From assembly GCA_017311185.1 (NCBI GenBank), contig JAESUZ010000968.1, forward strand, positions 1,339,117 to 1,403,116: a stretch of DNA of 64,000 bases. The letters run 5' to 3'. The notes below the pieces were generated by a model. That model searched no databases. It saw only the letters and a program-made list of their open reading frames with translations, and was not told where the DNA came from. How positions within the stretch are numbered: the first letter of the stretch is position 1; every line of letters starts with the position of its first letter. Both the position numbers and the translations under genes were made by a program. Below are positions 11,175 through 21,794 of this stretch, in pieces. Source of the DNA: Proteles cristata cristata (taxonomy: Eukaryota > Chordata > Mammalia > Carnivora > Hyaenidae).

Positions 11175-12739
11175 TACCCAGAGTGACATCATACAAAATG
11201 GAGGAGTAGGAAGCTCTACTGCCTTCACCAAAGCAACCAGTGAAATGGGAAAAGTGACTGGACTCCATTTTGGAATTCTGGAACATGACCAGAAACTTCT
11301 AACAAGCAGAGGCATCCTTACAAAATGAAGGGAGAGGTTGCTGATTTTTCACAAGAAAGCAGCATGTGCAAACCAGCCAACATCCCTCGTTCCTCAGATG
11401 GACATGCTACAGCTGTATGGGTAGCAGCCTGCGTTCCTGAAGAAGCCGGCTGACCCCAGGACGGGCTGTGGAAACCTTGTCCTCCATAAATTCAGGCTTA
11501 TGTATTTTGGACAGTTTGACAGATCCCTGAGGACTGGCACAGACGCTTGCCGTGGATTTGACCTTCTTGGCAGCAAAAGCTTCCCCTGGGAGCCTCTATC
11601 AGATCTGAAGGACAGAATCCCCTTCCTCTGCTTCCCAATTTAGAGTCCAGCATTTAAGGAAATCTATGTCAGGTTACTTACTGACTGCAGGAAAAATGGA
11701 ACAGAAACTTCTGTGATTATACAGAAACAAAGCAGACACTTTATGCAAAATTAGTTTGGAAAGGTAACACACAGTTTCAGATCTCAACAAACAAAAATTA
11801 GCAATCCCTGATGACTAAGAAAATCACATTTTGAAAGTCACCATGTCATAACATTTAGGATGTACAGTTTTCACCAAAAAATTAGAAAATACACAAAGAA
11901 ACAGGGAAGTACAGACCACTTACGGGGGGCGGGGGGGAGAATTTGGCTGAAACCATCCCCAAGGAAGCCCAGCTATTGCATTTACTAAACACAAACTTTA
12001 AGCCAACCGTCTTAAATGTACTCAGTGAGCTCATGAAACCACGGACAAAGAACTAAAGGAAATCAGGAAAACAAGAGATGAACAAAAGGAGAATTATCTA
12101 TTAAAAGAAAGAATTATGGAATGGAACCAGCCAGAAATTCTGGACTGAAGAGTACATGAAATGAAAAAGCTCCGTAGAGGGGTTCAGCAGCAGATCTGAG
12201 AAATAAAAGAAAGATCAGCAAGCTTGAAGACAGGTTCTTTGAAATTATTCAGTCTGAAGAAAACTAAACGAAGAAACGGAACAGAGCCTGAAAAGACTTC
12301 ATGGGAAAGCAGTTAAGAACGCAAGGAACGGAAGGATGGGGACCACTGTAGAGGACCTGCCACCTCGCGGAATGATGGGGCTGAAGGGGTGGTCAAGAGT
12401 CAACGGGGACAGTTTCATGCCTTAGTGACTGTTGTGAACAAAGTGAGCGAACACACAGGAGGTGGGAGATGGGGACAGGAGGCGAATATCACGAGTCCAG
12501 ATTTCGACAGAGTCTGCGACTTGGGAAAAAGGCACAGGAAGCTGCCCCAGAGGGAGATGAAATGCAGTCCTGTTCAAGGGAGGTCCTGTTTGACGACAGC
12601 ATTTAAAAGCCACGCAAACAATCTTGGTGATCAGGGAGATGGGAGGGCTTACCAACATCTGTTAAAGAGCGCCAAAAACTCAAGCCTGAAGTCTTAATAG
12701 GGATGTAATGCTGGAGTAGAAACCAAGGAAGGGGCAGCA
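11175..12739. other. Intergenic, no gene seen
   Basis: This is unique or unrecognised sequence. A G-rich run lies at about 11925-11938. Several L1-like A-rich stretches (12001-12300) are too diverged to place. Confidence 0.4.
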
Positions 12740-13340
12740 GGCGGAGGAAACCCAATGTCATCGAAGGGGCGGCGTCGTGGAACCCACAGGGGCACAGGCA
12801 TCAGCAAGAAGGCACAGAATCGACCGCCGGAGCGACTGCTAAGCAGCCAACGCTGCGCACCTACTACGCTCCTGCCTTTCCATTATGATGTGCCCGACAC
12901 ACCCAGGCGCACAGCGTTCTGCTTCCCGCACGTCGTGGAAGCACTGGTGGCCGGCCCAGAAGGGAGCCTCGGGGTCGGGGTCGTGGGAGGCCCGGCGGCC
13001 GGAGCACACGGAAGGGGCTTACCCAACGGCGCACCTCCAGGCCCATCCACGGCCCCAGCAAGCGGCCAGCCCAGGAGGCTGCGGCCGGGGAGGCCACGTC
13101 GTACTCCAGCTTGTGCGGTTAGGAGGACTCGTCCCCAACCTCCTTAGCCAGCCGGCCGCGAGGAGGCGGCTGCCGCATGGTCCCGTCGTGCACCGCGCGC
13201 GTCTCGCGTCACTGTGGTCCACTCCCGCGAGAGCAGGGGAGCTAGCCGGTTGCCAGGCAACCCGCAGAGGGTCTCAGGGAGTCTCGCGTCAGGGCGGCGA
13301 GAGCGCCTGCTGACGTTCCCGCCTTCAGTCATCACCTTGC
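12740..13340. promoter_or_regulatory. CpG island, candidate promoter of an unidentified transcript
   Basis: GC content and CG dinucleotides rise sharply here against an AT-rich, repeat-filled background, with no SINE inside. It contains a palindromic X-box and a TGACG motif (about 13312). On the minus strand an ATG in good context (ACCATGC, 13178) opens a frame. An in-frame TAA interrupts it after 19 codons, and the frame then reaches a good donor (TGG|GTAAGC) near 13022. I do not recognise the peptide. In mammals, as I recall the gene order, the neighbour downstream of HIP1 is POM121, so this could be its upstream or a shared promoter; that is inference only. Confidence 0.55.
13248..13262. 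promoter_or_regulatory. Palindromic X-box (RFX-type) motif
   Basis: The 15-bp perfect palindrome GGTTGCCAGGCAACC consists of two RFX half-sites (GTTGCC/GGCAAC) with a one-base spacer. It sits in the CpG island. RFX X-boxes in CpG-island promoters often drive ciliary genes. Confidence 0.55.
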
Positions 13341-13344
13341 AGAC

Positions 13345-14155
13345 TGCGGAATCCAATTCGATGACTCTTTTCGACAGGAGGGGGGAATCCACTCACATCC
13401 AGTAACCCAGGCTGTGGGGTGGTGGGTGCCCCGAGGCTGTGGCTCTTTGAGAACCCAAATGCCCCTGCGGCTCTGCCCTTTGCCTGTGCAGGGTTTCTCT
13501 GGGGCTCCCAGGAACCCAGCACCGCAAGTAGCTGGAGATCTACCGCTAGTTGTTGGCTTTTTGTTTTGTTCCCTTGTAAATTACTCAGACCCTTGGAAAA
13601 CGGCACAATTGGACTGAAGGCAGACCCAAAGGGCACTTTTTCTCCCTTTACAGTAGATGAGGGGTATTACCCCCTCGCAATCATTCTGGCCCAAGGTTTG
13701 GATGAAACTGAGTAGTTAACACCTGTTCTACCAGTCAGTCTCAGCATTAAAGAAAAGCCCTTTGGGGGAGGGGAGAGGGTCGAACTCTGAAATTTCTCAT
13801 TCCTAAGGCAGAGAGATTCTGTTCCCTCTCTTGCTCCTTCATTTTGAGGCGGAATAATTCACATTCCTCCAGTTCTTATTCGAATACACTTTTCACCCTC
13901 ACTGCAGCCTGTAGGTCTCTGGCTCTAATCAGCGACCAGAAGCTCTGGGCTTCTCTTCCTTTCCCAAATAGCTTGGATATTGTGACCGATCATTTCAGTT
14001 CTCACCTCAGCGAGTTTTCACTCTTGCCCTTTTAGCCAATGTCCTTCCCTTGCAAAACCAGCCTGTGTCTTCTCTCCAGTCTGGCTGCAGCAATTCTAAA
14101 CACTGCTGGTAAAAACCAAAGAACCAGGTCATCACTCCTGTGTAGCTGCATGCTT
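13345..14155. other. Flank of CpG island, no gene seen
   Basis: This is unique sequence with pyrimidine-rich stretches. I found no splice-bounded coding run that I recognise. Confidence 0.4.
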
Positions 14156-14159
14156 TGAT

Positions 14160-14359
14160 TTTTTTTTTAAGTTTATTTATTTATTTTGAGGGAGAGAGAG
14201 TGGGGAGGGGCAAAGAGAAAGGGAGAGAGAGAATCTGAAGCAGGCTCTGCGCGCTGTTAGCACACAGCCTGTGGTGGGGTCTCTCCCCAATGGTGAGATC
14301 ATAACCTGAGCCGAAACCAAAAATTGGGACGCTCAACTGACTGAGCCACCCAGTGCCCC
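14160..14359 (-). mobile_element. SINE
   Basis: The duplication GCATGCTTT occurs at 14149 and again at 14362. It is a slightly different subtype (TTTTAAGTTTATTTATTTAT start) with a shorter body. Confidence 0.88.
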
Positions 14360-14366
14360 AGGGCAT

Positions 14367-14414
14367 GCTTTCTTTTTCTTTCTTTCTTTCTTTCTTTCTT
14401 TTTTTTTTTTTTTT
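14367..14414 (+). repeat. (TTTC)n microsatellite and T run
   Basis: Pyrimidine TTTC units run into a T tract that is the A tail of the adjacent minus-strand SINE. Confidence 0.85.
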
Positions 14415-14630
14415 AATATTTTTACTTATTTCTAGAAGAAAGAGAGAGAGACAGCGTGAGCAGGGGAGGGTCAGAGAGAGAGGGAGATACAGACTCCGAA
14501 ATAGGCTCCAGGCTCTGAGCTGGCAGTCAGCACAGTGCCTGACGTGGGGCTCGAACCCACGAACCGTGAGATCATGACCTAAGTGAAAGTCGGATGCCCA
14601 ACCGACTAAGCCACCCAGGCGCCGCCCCCC
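14415..14630 (-). mobile_element. SINE
   Basis: It is a minus-strand SINE ending AAGCCACCCAGGCGCCGCC. It is in tandem with the previous copy. Confidence 0.9.
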
Positions 14631-15077
14631 AGGGCACACTTTCTAATAGCACTGTGCTCCTACTGCAGACTGGAAATTCTCTTACCCATTCTGTGACTTT
14701 GCTGGCGTGTGAACCACAGCATTCCCTCCCTCCAGTTTCCTAAAGCCTGCCACAAACTTGCCACTCAAATCCCATTCTGCTTTTAGTAAAGGATTTCACC
14801 TACATCTAATTGCCCTGGCACAAGTCCCTTCTGGTTGTCGGAAACTGCAGGGGAAAAAGGTCTTTCTCCCCCTCTGCCTTTCTCCCTCCTTAGCTAGGGC
14901 CCTTGCAACAGAAGATGGATTAACAAGAGAGAAAATGCACACTTTTATTTACAACCAGTTTTACATGGCATGGGCGCCTTCATATGGGAACAAAGACCTA
15001 AAGAAGTGGTTAGTTAAACCTGAGTGTATCCATGGTAGGTTTGATGATGAGAGTGGTAGAAGAATGTGATAGAATGA
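14631..15077. other. Intergenic, no gene seen
   Basis: An AAGATGGATTAACAAGAGAG stretch looks repeat-like but I cannot assign it. No coding signal is seen. Confidence 0.35.
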
Positions 15078-15237
15078 GGGGCACCTGGGAGGCTCAGTCG
15101 GTTAAGAGTCTGCCTTTGGCTCAGGTCACGATCTCATGGTTCGTGAGTCTGGGCTTTCTGTTGTCCATGCAGAGCCTGCTTCAGATCCTCTGTCCCCTGC
15201 TCTCTGTGCACCTCCCCCGCTCACTCTCTCTTGAAAA

Positions 15238-15284
<47 letters not shown>

Positions 15285-15285
15285 G
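15078..15285 (+). mobile_element. SINE with AAAT microsatellite tail
   Basis: The duplication TGTGATAGAATGA/TGTGATAGAGTGA flanks it. Its tail at 15234-15284 is an uninterrupted (AAAT)n of about 12-13 units, likely polymorphic. Confidence 0.93.
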
Positions 15286-15697
15286 ATGTGATAGAGTGAA
15301 GAAAATGTGAGCTGAGTGCAGTAAACTGTGGGAAACAGCAGGGAAGCCCTGTTCTGATTCTTCTCAGCATCCCTCACATGGTGATGAGGATGTTTCTTTC
15401 CTCGGGTATAAGGAGGGTACCTCTCCCACGACCTGCTTCAGAGGAAGGTCCCAAAGTCCTTCCTGCACATGCCTTTTCTCAGCTTACTTCAGCTTCAAAT
15501 ATTCAATAAGCCAGAAGTGCCATATGGAAAATCAGTGTGTCCTGAACCCTGTCAAAAGAAAACAATCCTGGTAAAAATGAAATTTCCTTTGTTCCTGTTC
15601 CAGTGACACACCCCCCCACACTTTCCCTGAAAACAACTACTGCCATAAATTTTGTTTTTGTGTAGACCTAAATATATATTATTTATCATAATATTCC

Positions 15698-15917
15698 TTA
15701 AAAATGTTTAAATGTTTTATTTATTTCTGAGAGACAGAGAGAGACAGCGTGAGCAGGGGAGGGTCAGAGAGAGAGGGAGACACAGAATCTGAAGCAGGCT
15801 CCAAGCTCTGAGCTAGCTGTCAGCACAGAGCCCGACGTGGGCTCGAACCCACGAGCTGTGAGATCATGACCTGAGCCAAAGTCGGACACCCGACCGACGA
15901 ATCCACCCAGGTGCCCC
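15698..15917 (-). mobile_element. SINE
   Basis: The duplication TATTTATCATAATATTC/TATTTATAATAATATTC flanks it. The head end is CCACCCAGGTGCCCC. Confidence 0.9.
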
Positions 15918-16025
15918 TATTTATAATAATATTCATATATAATATTTACATATATTTATAAATATACAAATTTATATGAATATGTAAGATTTATATAAAT
16001 ATTATATATGGATATATATCCATAA
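15918..16025. repeat. AT-rich low-complexity tract
   Basis: It is almost pure A/T with palindromic TATA runs (ATATATAATATTTACATATA). It may be an expanded old A-rich target. Confidence 0.8.
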
Positions 16026-16119
16026 AACTTATTGTTTTGAGTATTTAGAGATCTCATAACTTCCTCACTGGCTTGTAACGCTGTCATCCACCATTGCGTA
16101 GAGACAGAAACAAATCAGT

Positions 16120-16305
16120 TGATTCAAGGGGCTGAGGGGGATAGGGATGGCTGCTGAATGACTAAGAGGTCTTCTTTTGGGCAGATGAAAATGTTTGGGG
16201 ACTAGAAAGAGGTGGTAGTTGCATGGCAGTGTGAATGTCAAAGCGTAGTAAAATGGTTAATTTTATGTGAATTTCACCTTAATTCAAAAAAGCAATAGGA
16301 AGCCA
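16120..16305 (+). mobile_element. Old L1 3' UTR fragment
   Basis: The text GATGAAAATGTTTGGGGACTAG and GTGAATTTCACCTTAATTC is typical of mammalian L1M 3' ends. Confidence 0.6.
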
Positions 16306-16469
16306 TTGAAAGATTTTAAGAAGGGAGGATGACAAGAGACAGTGATTTGGGAATGTTAATTAGAATAAGAATGGTTTGGTAGCCAGGAGAGCTGGGTAGG
16401 TAGGAGATCTAGAAGGCTGTAGAGGCTGCTTCCATTCCCAAGCACAAAGCCTCCAATCCTCCAAATGGC

Positions 16470-16860
16470 ATTCAAGATCTTCTACAACCTGGCACTCAGT
16501 TTGGTCACACTCCATCTGCACAGGCTTCTGTCATTCTTCAGTGTTCCAAAGTCTCTCTCCCTGCTGTTAGCTTTGCCTGGAGTGTTCTGCCCCCTGCCTG
16601 CCCCACTGCCAATTTCTCCTTACTCTTCAGGTTTCAGCTTAAATGTCATTTGCTCACGGGAGCTTCCCTGACCTCCTTGAATGTACTAGCTTCTTTGCTG
16701 TGTCCTCCTATCCACGAACCTTTTGGGTCCGGCAGCACACTGGCTTGGTGTCAGCTGCCTCACCGGACTGCAAACTTTTGGAGGGCAGACGTGTCCCTGT
16801 CACTGTATCCCTTGTGCCTTCAACATGGCAGGCATTGAATAAGGACTTGGGGGAGAAATG
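16470..16860 (+). mobile_element. L2 element 3' portion
   Basis: It shows GGAGCTTCCCTGACCTCC and, near the end, TTTTGGAGGGCAGACGTGTC with ACATGGCAGGCATTGAATAA. This is the usual L2 3' architecture. Confidence 0.7.
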
Positions 16861-17265
16861 AATGAATCCACATCCCAAGGTATGTGGGTTCCTCTTTCCT
16901 CTTTCTGCCACACTCCAATCTCTACCTCCCTCTGACTTTGTTTTAGCTCTGAGGCGTGCTTCCAGCCTTCTCCATAAAAACACTTCTCTAGATGTTGTTA
17001 CCCCCAAAGTTATCGCCTCACCCCTGTCTTTCCTTTGAATGCGGCTGGATTTCCTCAAATAGTGTTTCATCTGTTTCATGTGTATATTTCAGTTTCTAAT
17101 GTATATGTCTATCTTCCAAGTTTGGAAGGTCCTTAAAGAAGGGACCAGCTTAAGAAGATACACCTGTTGTAATATTAGTCATTTTCAACCAAATAGGCAT
17201 TGAATACAATTTAGTGTCCAAAGTTGGTCTTGGAAGAAAAAAGGGAATCAAAATTTTCTTTGGCT

Positions 17266-17488
17266 TTCTTTTTTTTTTTTTCAATGTTTATTTATTTTTG
17301 AGAGAGAGAGAGTGAGCGAGGCGGGGTGGGGGGAAGAGAGAGAGAGAGGGAGACACAGAATCCAAAGCAGGCTCCAGGCTGAGAGCTGTCAGCACAGAGC
17401 CTGACGTGGGGCTAGAACTCGTGAACTGTGAGATCATGACCTGAGCTGAAGTCAGAAGCTCAATCAACTGAGTCACCCAGGCACCCCA
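17266..17488 (-). mobile_element. SINE
   Basis: The duplication AATCAAAATTTTCTTTGGC/AGTCAACATTTTCTTTCAC flanks it. Confidence 0.92.
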
Positions 17489-18234
17489 TGAGTCAACATT
17501 TTCTTTCACTTGGCCACAACTTAACTTTTCAGCTTTATCTTCCATTTCTCCACTCCCGTGTTTGATGCTTTAACCAAACTGGGGAGGACAGACGTTTTCC
17601 TAACCTTGCTCCCTCACACTGGCATCTTCTGCGGCGTCTTCCCGCACCTGCTATATCCTCATCCCCCGATTTCTACCCGTTGAAATCTGATCTCCCTCTC
17701 AGGGGATCAGCTACAGTTCAAATGCAGCCTTTCCTGATCTTTCCATATGGGAGTGATCTCAACAGCTCCTACAGCACCTGTAACCTACATCCAGAAGGGC
17801 AGTACCTGACACCGTCTCATGTCGGTCCTTCAGACACTGTCTCCCCTTCATTTTCAAGTGCCGATTCACTCGATTTTCCTCCTGCCTCTCAAGTTGCTCT
17901 GTCAAAGGTCCTTGACAAGTGGGGCCTCCCATACTTGGCTATTTTGAATACTGAAATGCCTCAGTGCTGGACCCGCTTCTTCCTTTACACTCTCCTCTTG
18001 GCCGTCGAAGCTGTGGTTCCAGTTACCGTGAAATTCCCATCGCTTCCGACTTCTGAAGCTCAGAGACCACTCAGCTGAGGACATAATATCTGTGCCAAAC
18101 TTGGCCCTCTCGTCTCCCCTCTTTTGAGTAGATGGCACACAACTGGTCCCCCAGCTGGAAACCTGGGTCTCCTTCTCCTGTACCCCTCTATCTAAACCAA
18201 GACTTGAATATTTTGCCCTTATTTGGATATTTTG
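17489..18234. other. Intergenic, no gene seen
   Basis: This is unique sequence, partly L2-like. An open frame at 17680-18078 on the plus strand has no recognisable domain. Confidence 0.35.
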
Positions 18235-18384
18235 CAGAGAGGGAAAGAGGGGGAGAGAGAAAATTTCAGACAGGCTCCGCACCACCAGTGAAGAGCCCAA
18301 TGCGGGGGCTTGAACTCACAAACTGTGAGATCATGACCTGAGCCCAAGTTGGATGCTCAACTGGCTGAGCCACCCAGGCACTCC
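18235..18384 (-). mobile_element. SINE, truncated, without A tail
   Basis: Only the body and head remain (GAGCCACCCAGGCACTCC). The tail half is missing. Confidence 0.85.
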
Positions 18385-18399
18385 TCCACTGTCACTGTC

Positions 18400-18846
18400 T
18401 TATCTTCCACCACCCTCTGCCTGGACTAATACAGCAGCTTCTTTTCTGGATTTCTGCATTCACTCTCATTGCCTGACCTCTCGGCTGTTCTCCACACTGC
18501 AACTGGAGTAGTCTGTGGGAAACGCAAAATGGTTTTGACACCCTTTGCCTAACACCCACCAACTGCTTTCCATTGTCTGCATGATCAGCTCCTGCCTCTT
18601 TGTCCAGACTCATCTTGAACCACTGTCTAGTCTCTGGCTAAACTGGCCTTTCAGTTCCTTTAATGTACCACAGGGCCTTTGCACATGCAACTCCTGCTAT
18701 TGAGAATGGGCTTTCCCTCCCTTCCTCACCAACACTTCCTTACACTTGGTAGCTTAGTTTAGCTATCACATTATCAAGGAAGCTTTTCTATAACCTGGCC
18801 TTCCACGCTGTCAGAACATTCCATCACTGTGCTTCTTCTAGGTGTA
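18400..18846 (+). mobile_element. L2 element portion
   Basis: ACAGGGCCTTTGCACATGCA and the following cysteine/proline-coding-like text are hallmarks of the L2 3' region. Confidence 0.65.
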
Positions 18847-18847
18847 C

Positions 18848-19020
18848 AAGTGATTCTTGAACAGTATAGGGATTTGGGGCACTGACCGCCCACACAGTTG
18901 AAAATCCACATGTAATTTTTGACTCTCCCAAAACCTAGTAGCCTACTGTTGACCAGAAGCCTTACTGATAACCCAAGCAGTCAGCAAATGCATATTTTGT
19001 ATATGTATTATATACCTTAT
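18848..19020 (-). mobile_element. Tigger/mariner-like DNA transposon, left part
   Basis: TTCTTGAACAGTATAGGGAT and AGCCTACTGTTGACCAGAAG match a common mammalian mariner-type element. It is split by an L1 at 19021 and resumes at 19573. Its strand is uncertain. Confidence 0.6.
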
Positions 19021-19572
19021 TTTTTTTTCAAATTTTTATTTAAATTCCAGTTAACATATGGTGTAGTATTAGTTTCAGGTGTTGAATTTAGTGATTCATC
19101 GCTTATGTACAACACCCAGTGCTCATCACAAATGCCCTCCTTAATCCCGATCACCTATTTAAACCATTTCCCCCTCCCCTCCTCCTTCACCTGCCCTCTG
19201 ACACCCCTCAGTTTGTTTTTTAAGAGTCTGTTTTCTGGTTTGCCTCTCGCATTCTCTCCCACCTTATGTTCGTCGATTTTGTTTCTTAAATTCCACATAT
19301 GAGTGAAACCATGTGGTATTTGTCTTTCTCTGACTTATTTTGCTTAGCAGAACATTCCCTAAGTACATTCATGTTGTAGCAAATGGCAAGGTTTTGTTCT
19401 TTTTGTGTGTGTGTGTGGCTGAGTAGTATTCCATTGTATAAATATGTACCACATTGTCTTTATCCGTTCATCGGTCGATGGACATTTGGGCTCATTCCAT
19501 AATTTGGCTATTGTTGACAATGCTGCTATGAACATTGGGGCGTATGTACCCCTTCCAATCAATATTTTTGTA
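19021..19572 (-). mobile_element. Older L1 3' end, 5'-truncated, minus strand
   Basis: The T tract begins the inverted A tail. The minus strand encodes ORF2 C-terminal text (FIAALSTIAKLWNEPKCPST). It carries a (GT)n at 19405-19419 and is more diverged than the other L1 copies. It is nested in the DNA transposon. Confidence 0.85.
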
Positions 19573-19720
19573 TACACTGGATTCTAGGTAGCTAAAGAAA
19601 AGAAAATGCTATTAAGAGAGGCACAAAACACACCGACAGTACTGTGCTGTTTATCAAAAAAATCCACGTATAAAAAAAATCTGCAGCTCAAAGCCGTGTC
19701 ATTCAGGGTCAACTGTAGTT
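19573..19720 (-). mobile_element. Tigger/mariner-like DNA transposon, right part
   Basis: It ends CAGGGTCAACTGTAG, the complement of the terminal inverted repeat expected for this element. It is followed directly by a SINE whose duplication uses that terminus. Confidence 0.6.
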
Positions 19721-19953
19721 TTTTTTTTTTTTTTTTTTTAATTTTTAATGTTTATTTAGTTTTGAGAGAAAGAGCGAGACAGAGAGTGTGAGTCGGGGAG
19801 GAGCAGAGAGAGGGGGAGACACAGAGTCCGAAGCAAGTTCCAGGCTCCGAGCTGTCAGCACAGAGCCCGATGCAGGGCTCAAACTCAAGATCAGTGAGAT
19901 CATAACCTGAGCTGAGCTTGGATGCTTAGCCGATGGAGCCACCCAGGCGCCCC
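19721..19953 (-). mobile_element. SINE
   Basis: The duplication AGGGTCAACTGTAG/AAGGTCACCTGCAG flanks it. It landed on the end of the DNA transposon. Confidence 0.9.
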
Positions 19954-20110
19954 TAAGGTCACCTGCAGTGATTGATTGTCCTGCTTGTTTTTCTGAATGG
20001 TCTGTAAGCTCCAGAAGGGTAGGTTTCTGCTTTGCACTGTTTGATGTTGCCAGCGCCTGGTGAACACACCTAGTGCATGCATGTAACCTTTGAGGGCAGG
20101 GAACGGACAG
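19954..20110 (+). mobile_element. L2 3' end fragment
   Basis: TGTAAGCTCCAGAAGGGTAG followed by TTGCCAGCGCCTGGTGAAC is typical L2 terminal text. Confidence 0.55.
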
Positions 20111-21205
20111 TCTTCATCTTTGAACATTTCAGTGCTCGCACAGTGGACGGATTCATAAAACGTGTGTATGACTAAGAATACAGAGTAAAAAGAGAAATTG
20201 TCCATTCACCCCAAAATGCCGAAAGGCCTACCATCCGTTCGGGAATGCGTTAGAGACTGAGCGAAATGAACTTGCTGGCTTCAGACAACAGTACAGTGTA
20301 TGCCTCAGCTGTGTGCCCTCGGCTTAGCTTTCAGCTATGCTGTCCTTCTGTTTGCCCATTCCCTTCATTGCTTTTTACTTTGGCAGGGCCACCCCCTAGG
20401 CCCCAAATTTGGCCCATCTGTATAAGCCCTAATTCCTGCCCCTTGCTGCCCTCATTAAGGCATGTTAGTGTCATTCTAGTGGCCTGATCTTGCGATTCCT
20501 CTCAATGCTCTTCTGGGTGGAGTGACCAGCCGGCCAAGCTGCCGTTCTAGAAATGGGGCATGGCCACAGGACGCTGGGAGGACTCCTCAGGCGTGAGTAT
20601 CATAGCCTCTGGGGCATCTGGTCAAGGCCATGTGCAGGTGGGGAAGTGTTCAGGGCTGGGGGACACCTGGAAGGGGAGAGAGGCCCTGCTTGGGTGGCAT
20701 AGAAGGCTAGGCCAGATCTGGGCCCTGGAAGGCAGTTCAAATCTGAAAGCAGTCCTCTGCCTCGCTCTTTGGAGGCCTCAGCTTCACACTTGAGCCCCAG
20801 GAGTGATCTACAAGACAGCTGTGACCAAGGTCTGTCTGCTCTGTCAGTGGTGCTTCAAATAGAACAGGCTCACCCTTGCATTTTGCTGCAGGGAGCAGAA
20901 AACCCCAGCTGTAGGCAAGTGTCCCCCTCCACGCCCCAATTTCTGTATTATCCAAATCAAAATAATCTTCCCGCTGAGCAGTCCCTCTCTCCTTCCTTGA
21001 GGAGTCATTTGGGCAGTTCATCCCCCAGGCCTTCCCCATCTTCCTCCCTCCTTTGGATGTCCCCTTGGCTTAAGGCACTGGCCCCACGACATCACAGATA
21101 ATGCCCCTGGGGAAGTTGCCATGCCACCAGCAACACCCATTCATCAGCTCCCTCTGCAGAGCTTCTGGTAGCCAGGACTGGCAGCATCGGGCGCTGAATG
21201 GCCTT
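20111..21205. other. Unique sequence, no gene seen
   Basis: This is moderately GC-rich sequence without an identifiable exon. It might still belong to a longer form of the HIP1 3' UTR. Confidence 0.35.
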
Positions 21206-21220
21206 TGTCCCATCCAATTC

Positions 21221-21434
21221 TTTTTTTTAAATTTTTAATGGTTTATTCACTTCTGAGAGAGAGCGCGCGAGCAGAGGAGGGTTAGAGAGAGGGAGACACA
21301 GAATCTGAAACAAGCTCCAGGCTCTGAGCTGGCTGTCAGCACAGAGCTTGATGCAAGCCTCGAACCCACAAACTGCGAGATCATGACCTGAGCCGAAGTC
21401 GGATGCCCAACTGACTGAGCCACCCAGGCGCCCC
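21221..21434 (-). mobile_element. SINE, last before the SINE-free 3' UTR region
   Basis: The 17-bp duplication TGTCCCATCCRATTCTT is at 21206 and 21435, with one difference. It looks young. Confidence 0.94.
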
Positions 21435-21794
21435 TGTCCCATCCGATTCTTAAGATGGTAGGTTACTTTTGCATCTTGTGGGTGGAGAAAGGCGTATCCA
21501 TAGCCTGGGCCCTCAAATCACTCCTCAAATCCTGAGATTTCATGTGCAGACCTGGTCATCAAGATTAATGACAGTATTGGCCACTTTGGCAAGTTCCATT
21601 TGATCATTCCCTAGGACAGGACAGAACATGATTAAGGAGTGCAAACCAGTTTCTCTGCAGTGGTATTCCTCAGAAAATGTCCTGTCTTTAAGACCTACTC
21701 CCAGAAGTGCAGAGTTAGTGGATTCAGTGAATCCGAGTGTAAGCTTTTCACTGGGGCCCCAACCTCAAAACCACTTTGGTTGGCCAGTTATCAC

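Noticed and set aside
12755..13313. Long plus-strand frames in the CpG island as a new protein
   Set aside because: High GC gives open frames on both strands. None has recognisable domains or consistent splice sites. I keep only the promoter interpretation.
14181..14639. 152-codon frame and many similar frames over SINEs
   Set aside because: They read through SINE sequence in either orientation and recur wherever a SINE lies.
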